A stretch of DNA of 16,536 nt from Syntrophorhabdus sp. PtaB.Bin184 (GTDB taxonomy: Bacteria; Desulfobacterota; Syntrophorhabdia; Syntrophorhabdales; Syntrophorhabdaceae): positions 1-16,536 of the forward strand of contig MVQQ01000176.1 of assembly GCA_002067555.1 (NCBI GenBank), given 5' to 3'. A program made the position numbers and the translations under genes. The notes under the pieces were generated by a model. That model saw only the letters and a program-made list of their open reading frames with translations. It was not told the origin of the DNA and did no database searches. Below, in pieces: positions 6,893 to 13,525 of this stretch (position 1 is its first letter; every line of letters starts with the position of its first letter).

Positions 6893-7027
6893 GTCCTATA
6901 GGTCCTATCCGTCCTATATGTCCCATTGGTCCTATCCCTCCTATAGGTCCTATTATAAAACACATAGGACCAATAGGACATATGGGACGGATAAGACTGG
7001 GACCTATAGGACATATAGGACGCATAA
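6893..7027. repeat. Palindromic array of 9-bp units (site B)
   Basis: The left arm has seven units of the GTCCTATNN type starting at 6893, 6902, 6911, 6920, 6929, 6938 and 6947. After a spacer of about 12 bp the right arm has units of the GAC type starting at 6968, 6977, 6986, 6995, 7001, 7010 and 7019; one unit is only 6 bases. The first 15 bases (6893-6907) are an exact reverse complement of 721-735 in site A. The order of the two arms is opposite to site A. The array begins about 18 bases after the TPM gene stop (minus strand) and ends just before the C tract. Confidence 0.9.
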
Positions 7028-7045
7028 AACACCTGGCGGACGCCC

Positions 7046-7693
7046 TTACACCGTGTCTCCGTCAGCCGTGATCACTTCGTCGGTCAGTTCGTTGGTGTCG
7101 TCTTTCACGGTGGGGAAGTGTTCCGCGAGGAGTTTGCCCGCCTCGCCTATGGCCTGGGCGAGGGCATCGGCCGCATTTCCCTGCCGTATCCCGCCGGAAA
7201 CCGTCCGCGCCAGGGCGTTGAGCTTCGCCTGGGTGATCTTCTCGTGGATGCCCTTGTCGGCGAGGACCCAGACCTTCCTCTCGAGAAGAGAGATGAAGAA
7301 CAGGACTCCCGTGTTGCCCTTTGTCCGGTGGAGACCTTTCTCGTAGAAAGCCCTGACGGCCTTGTCCCGTACGGCCCTCTCGCGTCGCCCGGTGCCGCTG
7401 AAAAGCGCCTTGAGGTAAGGCGTTCTCTTCATCAGAAACCAGAAGGGAGGGAAAAAGACAAAGGTGAGAGGAATATACCACCAGAGGGATCCGTGGAGAA
7501 AGAACTCGGCGATGAGAAAGGCGGCAACGTTCCCAAAGGTGACGGCACCCAGCACTTCGGCCTCGTGGTACCGGCTCGAGGCATCGACGACCATGACGGC
7601 TATCTCACCAAGGGTCTTCGATTCCGCAAGCGAGGTCGCCTGACGGATCCTGTCCTTCTCCGCATGAGTAAAGAAATTGAGGGCTTTCTTCAT
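7046..7693 (-). CDS. TPM-domain membrane protein
   Basis: 215 aa from the ATG at 7693 (GGGGGA six bases upstream); a GTG directly before it is the alternative. The TPM phosphatase-like fold appears in two pieces. The first strand (GEIAVMVVDASSRYHEAE, 30-47) is followed by two hydrophobic helices (about 47-66 and 70-90) forming a membrane hairpin. The rest of the domain follows (TKGNTGVLFFISLLERKVWVLADKGI, 125-150, and a helical end). This interrupted form is typical of the COG3762-like branch. The ATG overlaps the stop of the larger TPM gene (TGATG), so the pair is coupled. Together with lemA the set resembles a common but poorly understood envelope module. The acidic C-terminal tail is specific to this protein. 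Biochemical function is not established. Confidence 0.85.
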   Translation of the reverse strand: MKKALNFFTHAEKDRIRQATSLAESKTLGEIAVMVVDASSRYHEAEVLGAVTFGNVAAFLIAEFFLHGSLWWYIPLTFVFFPPFWFLMKRTPYLKALFSGTGRRERAVRDKAVRAFYEKGLHRTKGNTGVLFFISLLERKVWVLADKGIHEKITQAKLNALARTVSGGIRQGNAADALAQAIGEAGKLLAEHFPTVKDDTNELTDEVITADGDTV

Positions 7694-8622
7694 CACCAGT
7701 CCCCCGACGCGCCGCCGCCGCCGAAATCCCCTCCGCCGCCCGAGAAGCCACCGCCGATGTCAAAGCCTCCTCCACCCGAAGATCCACCGCCCGTCCAGTA
7801 CCCGCCGGGACCGAAGCCTCCCCCGCCCCGAAAGGGTCCCCCGAAGAGAAAGGGAAGGAAAATGCCGAGCACAAGACCAAGGACACCGAGGAGCACCACG
7901 GTCACGAGAGAAAGCCCCAGCAGGAACCCCATGGCCGAGAAACCCACCAGCCCCGCTCCGCCGCCCAGGACGCGCGAAATCCTTCCCAGAACGAGAAGAA
8001 AGATCGCACCGAAGATGAGAAAAGGCAACGCCGATATCGGGCTACCCTTTTTTGCCGACCGGGTCTTTGCCGCGTCGGCCTTGAACTCCCCCCGGGTGGC
8101 ATCTATCATGGCGCGAACACCCGAGGAAAAACCGCCGTCAAAATCGCCCCTCTTGAACTGCGGGTTGACAACCAGCTGGACAATGCGTCCCGCCGTCAGG
8201 TCAGTGAGCTTTCCCTCGAGACCGCGTCCCACCTCGATGCGTGTCTTGCGCTCCTTCTTCACAACGAGGAGGATGGCACCGTTGTCCTTGCCCTTCCGGC
8301 CAATCTTCCACGTCTCGGCCGCCTTGATGGAAAACTCTTCCAGGCTCTCCCCCTCCAGTGAGTCGATGGTGAGGATGACGATCTGCGTGGAGTCCGACCT
8401 CTCGAAATCCGCGAGCTCCTTTTCCAGCTGAACGCGGACACCCGGCGAGATCATGCCGGCATAGTCGTTCACGCGCCCTTTCAGGGCCGGCACCTCCAGC
8501 GCGTGCGGGCAGGTGGTCCAAAAGGCAACGAAACAGAATACCAGGGGCATGACAAGGCGGCGCAGGAGGCCTCCGCGTCCGCGCCCTTCATGCCTGTCAT
8601 TGCCTGCAGGAAATTTTATCAT
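7693..8622 (-). CDS. YgcG-type TPM-domain protein with membrane anchor and Gly-rich tail
   Basis: 309 aa. A signal peptide lies around residues 18-42 after a basic N terminus, ending near PHALEVP. The TPM domain spans about 50-175, with VNDYAGMISP, the central GKDNGAILLVVKKERKTRIE strand and GRGLEG. One or two hydrophobic segments (197-216 and 225-260) follow. The last 45 residues are Gly-rich and end in GGGGASGDW, the usual YgcG signature tail. The TPM domain would face the periplasm. The start ATG at 8622 has only a weak ribosome site, but the gene begins 23 bases after lemA, so coupling is likely. TPM domains of this type are linked to thylakoid/photosystem repair in plants and have an unclear role in bacteria. 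Confidence 0.88.
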   Translation of the reverse strand: MIKFPAGNDRHEGRGRGGLLRRLVMPLVFCFVAFWTTCPHALEVPALKGRVNDYAGMISPGVRVQLEKELADFERSDSTQIVILTIDSLEGESLEEFSIKAAETWKIGRKGKDNGAILLVVKKERKTRIEVGRGLEGKLTDLTAGRIVQLVVNPQFKRGDFDGGFSSGVRAMIDATRGEFKADAAKTRSAKKGSPISALPFLIFGAIFLLVLGRISRVLGGGAGLVGFSAMGFLLGLSLVTVVLLGVLGLVLGIFLPFLFGGPFRGGGGFGPGGYWTGGGSSGGGGFDIGGGFSGGGGDFGGGGASGDW

Positions 8623-8645
8623 CGTCCCGGCCGTCTCTCACAAGG

Positions 8646-9230
8646 TCAGAACTTCACCTTCGGCGCCTTCTCCGCCCCTGCTTCCGCCTTGAAGGGCTCC
8701 TTCTGGGGAAGCTTGAGCATGAACATGTTCGTCAAATTGTTCGGGAAGACCCGGATGGAGGTGTTGAATGTTTGCACGGCCTTGTTGTACCGTGTGCGGG
8801 CCACGTTTATCCTGTTCTCCGTGCCCTCCAGCTGGTTCTGAAGGTCGCGGAAATTCTGGTTGGCCTTGAGATCGGGATAGTTCTCGGCAACGAGGAGGAG
8901 CCGCGACAGGGCCCCGCCCATCGAAGACTGCGCCTGCTGGTACTGGGCCATGGCCTGGGGATTGCCGATCATGTCCTTCGATATCTGAACGCTTCCCACC
9001 CTGGCCCTGGCGTCGGTCACGGCCTGAAGGGTCTCGCTCTCGTGCTTCGCGTAAGCCTTCACCGTCTCCACGAGGTTCGGTACCAGGTCGTTGCGCCTCT
9101 GGTATGAGGCCTCGACGTCACCCCATGCCGCCTTCACGGCCTCGTCGTTCTCCTGTATCGTGTTGTAGCCGCAACCCGTAAGCATCATCATCGCCAGCGC
9201 GATGACACCGTACAGAAATGATCGCCTCAT
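8646..9230 (-). CDS. lemA: LemA family lipoprotein
   Basis: 194 aa from the ATG at 9230, which follows GGAGGAG by 4 bases; a TTG at 9233 is less likely. The N terminus is a lipoprotein signal with lipobox LTGC, so Cys20 is the predicted lipidated residue. The helical LemA body follows: AAWGDVEASYQRRNDLVPNL, ETVKAYAKHESETL, DARARVG, and late NRINVARTRYNKAVQTFN. Length and motifs fit the family (about 185-200 aa). LemA proteins are commonly encoded beside TPM-domain (YgcG) genes, as here, and the three genes appear to be one minus-strand operon. The molecular role is not established. The operon diverges from the carboxymuconolactone decarboxylase-family gene. Confidence 0.93.
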   Translation of the reverse strand: MRRSFLYGVIALAMMMLTGCGYNTIQENDEAVKAAWGDVEASYQRRNDLVPNLVETVKAYAKHESETLQAVTDARARVGSVQISKDMIGNPQAMAQYQQAQSSMGGALSRLLLVAENYPDLKANQNFRDLQNQLEGTENRINVARTRYNKAVQTFNTSIRVFPNNLTNMFMLKLPQKEPFKAEAGAEKAPKVKF

Positions 9231-9356
9231 CAAGCTCCTCCTATCCTGAGATTGTCGACCCTATAGTACCATATTCCGGGAAAGAAAATACAGGCCTTCC
9301 GGCCTTGACGCAGGGGAAAGATGCGTGATAGAACCTTGAAAAAGCGGAGGAAGACA
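9231..9356. promoter_or_regulatory. Divergent intergenic region, lemA operon / CMD gene
   Basis: This 126-bp gap must hold the promoters for both directions. For the rightward gene there is a TTGACG (9305-9310), one base from the -35 consensus, with only a poor -10 (GATAGA at 9327-9332, 16-bp spacer). The perfect inverted repeat AGGCC-TTCC-GGCCT (9292-9305) abuts this -35 and could be an operator. For lemA I see only weak -10 candidates (around TACTAT, minus strand, near 9263-9268). Confidence is low for each individual box. Confidence 0.35.
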
Positions 9357-9764
9357 GTGAACGATGACATAAAGAAGAGAACCCAGGAGACAGCGAAAAA
9401 ACTCTGGACCGGAGGAGTAAAGCTCGACCCCCCTTACCTCACCTGGAAGGAGTTCGACAAGGACCTTGCCAACGACCTCTCCATGTTCATAACGGGTAAT
9501 CTCTATTCCCGGACGGTCCTCACCCTTCCGGAGCGTCAGATGGCCGCCTGCGCCATGCTCGCCGCCCTGGGAGCGGCCGATGAACTGAGGCTCCATGTGA
9601 ACGCCGCCCTCAATGTCGGCTGTGATCCGAGAAAGCTCGCCGAAGTCTTTTTCCAGCTTGCCCCTTACGGCGGGATGCCGCTTGTCAACAAGGCGCTGGA
9701 GGTCTTCAGGGAGGTTCTGAAGGGCCGGGGGGAGTGGGACGCCTTCACGAAGAGCGGGAAATAG
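9357..9764 (+). CDS. Carboxymuconolactone decarboxylase family protein
   Basis: 135 aa from the GTG at 9357, chosen because GGAGG (9346-9350) lies 6 bases upstream; an in-frame ATG at 9321 has no such site. The CMD/AhpD-like helical fold is visible: LPERQMAACAMLAALGAADELRLH (57-80), the conserved Glu76 and His80, NVGCDP, then EVFFQLAPYGGMP (96-108). The CxxC pair of AhpD peroxidase reductases is absent, so it belongs with the PcaC-like branch. Those include 4-carboxymuconolactone decarboxylases and many proteins of unknown activity. No aromatic-degradation genes surround it, so the substrate is open. The next gene begins 38 bases downstream on the same strand, which suggests co-transcription with the PPDK fusion. 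Confidence 0.85.
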   Translation: MNDDIKKRTQETAKKLWTGGVKLDPPYLTWKEFDKDLANDLSMFITGNLYSRTVLTLPERQMAACAMLAALGAADELRLHVNAALNVGCDPRKLAEVFFQLAPYGGMPLVNKALEVFREVLKGRGEWDAFTKSGK

Positions 9765-9802
9765 GGACTACGGGGAGGCGGCCTTAAAGCCGGGGTTCTT
9801 GC

Positions 9803-12415
9803 ATGGCCAGAATACTTGCACGGGAAAGCGCGGGCATCGCGGGCATCGACGAGATCGTCGACGGGCTGCGAACGGGCGACAACGTCGTATGGCAGGTTGA
9901 CTCCATCGACGATTACCTGTCCTTCGCGAGGCCCTTCGCGGAGCGGTCGGTCACGAACGGGAAGAAGGTGGTCTACATGCGGTTCGCCCGCCACAGACCC
10001 GTCATAGAGACGAACGGGAACGTGCGGGTGCACAACCTGGATGCGCGAAGCGGCTTTGAATCCTTCACCGCCGAGGTCTACAACATCATCACGTCGGAGG
10101 GGCGCGACGTCCACTACGTCTTTGATTCCCTCTCGGACCTGCTCTCCGCGTGGGCCACGGACCTCATGATCGGCAACTTCTTCACCATTGCCTGCCCCTA
10201 TCTGTATCAGCTCAACACGATAGCCTATTTCGCTCTGCTCAGGGAAAACCACTCCTTCAAAACCGTCGCCCGCATCCGCGAGACGACCCAGGTGCTCATC
10301 GATGTTTACAATGTCGACGACAAGATCTACGTGCATCCCCTCAAGGTCCGCGGCCGCCACTCGCCCACGATGTTCCTTCCCCACCGCAAGAGCGAGGACC
10401 GCTTCCTGCCGGTGACGAGCAGCGTGGACACGGGCCGCCTGCTCACAAGGATCTCGGGCAAGGGAACAGACCTTGCGAAGAGGAATCTTGACCACTGGGA
10501 CAGGTTCTTCATCCGCGTCGGCGATCTCCTGAACGATAGGGTGAGCAGGGACGAGGAAGAAGCTGTCCTCGACCAGCTGTGCAGGGTTATGATCGGCCGT
10601 GAGGAAAGGATACTCGCCCTCGCAAAGAGATACTTCACGCTCGAGGACCTTCTTGCCATCAAGGGGCGCCTCATAGGGACAGGCTATATCGGGGGGAAGA
10701 CTGTCGGCATGCTCCTCGCCAGGAAGATCCTCTCCGGCGATACGTCCCTTGACTGGCAGCGCATCCTCGAGCCCCACGATTCATTCTTCATAGGTTCCGA
10801 TGTTTTTTACACCTATCTCGTTGAGAACGGGTGGTGGAAGCTGCGCATGGAACAGAAGACCCGGGACGGGTATTTCGAGGTCGCGAAGACCCTCAGGGAA
10901 TCCATGCTCGAGGGTTCCTTCCCCGACGAGATAGAAGAACAGTTCTGGCGCCTCATCGAGTACTTCGGACAGTCGCCCATCATCATACGGTCGAGCAGCC
11001 TTCTCGAAGACGCCTTCGGCAACGCCTTCGCCGGCAAGTATGAGAGCATCTTCTGTGTCAACCAGGGTACCCCTGAGGAGCGCTACAAACAGTTCGGCGA
11101 GTATGTGAGACGTGTGTACGCCAGCACCATGAACGAGGACGCCCTGGCCTACCGCCTCCAGAGGGGCCTCGACAGGAATGACGAGCAGATGGCGCTCCTC
11201 GTCCAGAGGGTCTCCGGGTCCTACCACAACCGCTATTTCTACCCCGATCTCGCCGGTGTCGGGATATCCTACAATACATTCGTCTGGAGGAGGGACATGG
11301 ACCCCAAGGCGGGGATGCTCCGCCTCGTAGCCGGCCTTGGCACCAGGGCAGTGAACCGCGTGGAGCACGACTATCCCGGTATCATCGCCCTTGATCTCCC
11401 GCTGCTGCGCCCTCACAGCGGACCGAGTGATATGAAGAAATATTCCCAGCACAACGGCGATGTCCTCAACGTCGATACCAACGTCCTCGAAACGATCCCC
11501 GTCACCGATATCATCACGGGTGACATGAAAGTGGACAGGGAACTCATCGGCATACGGGACCTCGAGGCGGCCGAGTTTATGAGATCACGCGGGCTCGAGG
11601 CCAAGGAGTCATGGATTGTGACCTTTGACAGGCTCATGTCCGAGACACCCCTTCCTGCGATCATGCGGAGAATGCTCAAGACCCTGGAGGGGAGCTACCA
11701 GTACCCCGTGGACATCGAATTCACCATAAACTTCACGGCCAGGGACGCCTTCCAGATCAACCTTGTCCAGTGCAGACCCCTTCAGACAAAGGGTGAGGGC
11801 AAGAGGGTCAGGATCCCGCGCAAGGTTCCCGCCGAAAGGACGCTTTTCCAGTCATCGGGAAACTTCATGGGAAGCAACATAACGCAGGGGATCAAGCGGG
11901 TCATAGTGGTCGACCCCGACGGGTACAGTCTCCTGACCCTGTCGGAGAAATACGACATCGCGCGTCTCATCGGCAGGATAAACAGGCAGATACCCGGCCA
12001 GGAAGAAATGCCCACGATCCTTGCCGGACCGGGACGGTGGGGAACCACCACACCCTCTCTGGGAGTCCCGGTGCGGTTCTCGGAGATCAACAACATAGCC
12101 GTTCTGGTGGAATTGTCTCACGGCACGGGCCTCGGCAGCGTGATGCCCGAGCTTTCCTTCGGTACTCACTTCTTTCAGGACCTTGTCGAAACGGGGGTAT
12201 TCTACGTGGCCATCTTCCCCGACAGGGAAGGATCATCCTTCAACAGAAGGATCGTGGACAGGAAGTACAACCTTCTTTCCGTGCTCGTCCCCGAGAGTGC
12301 CCGGTATGAAGGCATAGTCACCGTCGTCGACACCACGGAAGACGATATGAGGCTCCTCGCCGATGTCGTGACTCAGAAGGTCATCTGTTTCAGCGCCCTC
12401 AAGACGGACCAGTAG
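9803..12415 (+). CDS. RecA/KaiC-like domain fused to PPDK_N ATP-grasp domain
   Basis: 870 aa. Residues 1-220 resemble a RecA/KaiC fold with a degenerate P-loop (LRTGDNVVWQV where Gly-x4-Gly-Lys-Thr is expected) and a Walker B-like VHYVFDSLSDL near 94-104. The PPDK N-terminal ATP-grasp domain starts near 294 (GYIGGKTVGMLLARK), has IIIRSSSLLEDAFGNAFAGKY near 393-413 and ends near 657 with VQCRPLQ. The last ~200 residues (GPGRWGTTTPSLGVPV, then SFGTHFFQDL) form a conserved tail of unknown role. The swivelling phosphohistidine domain and PEP-binding barrel of PEP synthase and PPDK are not seen, so ordinary pyruvate-phosphate chemistry is unlikely. An ATP-dependent phosphotransfer to another partner, or a regulatory function, is an inference. 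No strong ribosome site precedes the ATG at 9803. The 3' end overlaps the convergent nrpR-like gene by 43 bp. Confidence 0.82.
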   Translation: MARILARESAGIAGIDEIVDGLRTGDNVVWQVDSIDDYLSFARPFAERSVTNGKKVVYMRFARHRPVIETNGNVRVHNLDARSGFESFTAEVYNIITSEGRDVHYVFDSLSDLLSAWATDLMIGNFFTIACPYLYQLNTIAYFALLRENHSFKTVARIRETTQVLIDVYNVDDKIYVHPLKVRGRHSPTMFLPHRKSEDRFLPVTSSVDTGRLLTRISGKGTDLAKRNLDHWDRFFIRVGDLLNDRVSRDEEEAVLDQLCRVMIGREERILALAKRYFTLEDLLAIKGRLIGTGYIGGKTVGMLLARKILSGDTSLDWQRILEPHDSFFIGSDVFYTYLVENGWWKLRMEQKTRDGYFEVAKTLRESMLEGSFPDEIEEQFWRLIEYFGQSPIIIRSSSLLEDAFGNAFAGKYESIFCVNQGTPEERYKQFGEYVRRVYASTMNEDALAYRLQRGLDRNDEQMALLVQRVSGSYHNRYFYPDLAGVGISYNTFVWRRDMDPKAGMLRLVAGLGTRAVNRVEHDYPGIIALDLPLLRPHSGPSDMKKYSQHNGDVLNVDTNVLETIPVTDIITGDMKVDRELIGIRDLEAAEFMRSRGLEAKESWIVTFDRLMSETPLPAIMRRMLKTLEGSYQYPVDIEFTINFTARDAFQINLVQCRPLQTKGEGKRVRIPRKVPAERTLFQSSGNFMGSNITQGIKRVIVVDPDGYSLLTLSEKYDIARLIGRINRQIPGQEEMPTILAGPGRWGTTTPSLGVPVRFSEINNIAVLVELSHGTGLGSVMPELSFGTHFFQDLVETGVFYVAIFPDREGSSFNRRIVDRKYNLLSVLVPESARYEGIVTVVDTTEDDMRLLADVVTQKVICFSALKTDQ

Positions 12416-13467
12416 CCATCATCGCTTCCCTCACGGGTCCGGGAAAGATACCTGAGCAAGACAGAAGCCTGTTCCTTCCTCGGCAGATAGGCCCTTTCCA
12501 GGGCCTCTATCGAGCTCAGGAGGGGATAATCGCAGAGCGTGGCCATTGCCTGGCTTCCCCTGCCGACGCCGGCCTGCTCGAGGGCGGCGTTCACATTGAG
12601 CCCGCCGAGCACCACGATGCCGACCTTACCGTCCGTGGGAGAGATGCCGAGAAGGGACTCCCCCCTGCTTCCGAAGAGCACGATGCCCCCGAAACCGTGG
12701 GGCGTCATGTGATCGAGAAGGCTCCGTGCGTCTGAGACGCTGTTCTCCGGGATCTCCCGGTAGCTCCCCAGGATGAGCCCCGATCCTTCTTCCACGGCAC
12801 CGAGCACGTCGCTCATCCTGCTGCGCATGAGTATCTCGAGGGGCGGGACCGAAGACCCCTCATAGCTGATCACCGACGTGAATCGCAGGGGGCGTCCATC
12901 CACCACCTCGACGAGACCCCCGAGCCTGGTGGCTATGGGAATGCCGCGTTTCAGGAACATCCCGTTCAGTGTGATGCTGCACATGGTCCCTATGGCGATC
13001 ATCCCCGGGGGTGCCTCGACGGTGCCGATGCGCTCGCCGGCCCTCACGACGACCGCCCGGTCACTCATGGAGTAAGGCGACCTGAGCACGATGCCCAGCA
13101 CCCCTATGGCCGCTTCGAGCTTCTCCTCAGGAACAAGGGTAACATTGAGTATCACCTTCCCCCGCACATTGTCGGGCCCGAAATCGGACAGGAAAGAGAG
13201 GTTGTTTATCCTGTTTATGATGAAACCCACCCGGTCGGACACGTACCCCTGTTTGAGCTCCATGCGGCCACCGGCTGTTATCCTCCTGCCCTTCTTGCCG
13301 TCCGTCACGGTGTACCCGGCCTCGTCGAGACGCTTGAGATAGTACCTGATGGTCCGCTCGGACAGATCCGTCCCCTGGCGGCCGAGACGGGAGGCGATGT
13401 CGGAGGAGCCCAGGGGGACCCCTTCCCTGTCAAGCACGGAGAGAATGGAGAACATTATTCTGTTCAT
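12373..13467 (-). CDS. nrpR: NrpR-type transcriptional regulator
   Basis: 364 aa. A winged-helix DNA-binding domain occupies about 5-60 (SSDIASRLGRQG, then ERTIRYYLKRLDEAGY). A single NrpR domain (DUF128) follows at about 78-302: IAIGTMCSITLNGMFLKRGIP, GGLVEVV, ISYEGSSVPPLEI, GSYREIP and the closing GGLNVNAALEQAGV. NrpR in methanogenic archaea represses nitrogen-assimilation genes and releases DNA when it binds 2-oxoglutarate. Bacterial versions are less studied, so the ligand is inferred. It lies 58 bases after gdhA on the same strand, which makes glutamate dehydrogenase the natural target. I found no GGAA-N6-TTCC archaeal-type operator upstream of either gene. The ribosome site is weak. The C terminus (about 300-364) is not part of the standard domain. 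Confidence 0.85.
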   Translation of the reverse strand: MNRIMFSILSVLDREGVPLGSSDIASRLGRQGTDLSERTIRYYLKRLDEAGYTVTDGKKGRRITAGGRMELKQGYVSDRVGFIINRINNLSFLSDFGPDNVRGKVILNVTLVPEEKLEAAIGVLGIVLRSPYSMSDRAVVVRAGERIGTVEAPPGMIAIGTMCSITLNGMFLKRGIPIATRLGGLVEVVDGRPLRFTSVISYEGSSVPPLEILMRSRMSDVLGAVEEGSGLILGSYREIPENSVSDARSLLDHMTPHGFGGIVLFGSRGESLLGISPTDGKVGIVVLGGLNVNAALEQAGVGRGSQAMATLCDYPLLSSIEALERAYLPRKEQASVLLRYLSRTREGSDDGYWSVLRALKQMTF

Positions 13468-13525
13468 CTACCCATTCCCTCCGGACAAAACTCCACGCAA
13501 AAACGTTCCCTTGACCAAATCTCTA

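Noticed and set aside
6840..7030. Insertion sequence or MITE
   Set aside because: No transposase, no target-site duplication and no defined terminal inverted repeat beyond the array itself.
6250..7071. Plus-strand open frame containing Gly-Pro-Ile repeats across site B
   Set aside because: It is antisense to the transglutaminase-like gene for most of its length and its repeat part comes from the 9-bp array.
7118..8431. Plus-strand Pro-rich open frame (437 codons)
   Set aside because: Antisense to the two TPM genes; the Pro-rich part is the complement of the Gly-rich tail.
9665..10777. Long minus-strand open frame (370 codons)
   Set aside because: Antisense to the CMD and PPDK-fusion genes; high GC content leaves long shadow frames.
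12020..12180. Phosphohistidine swivel domain in the PPDK fusion (ELSHGTG segment)
   Set aside because: It has a Ser-His pair but lacks the GG-x-x-SHxAIxAR pattern around the phosphorylated His.
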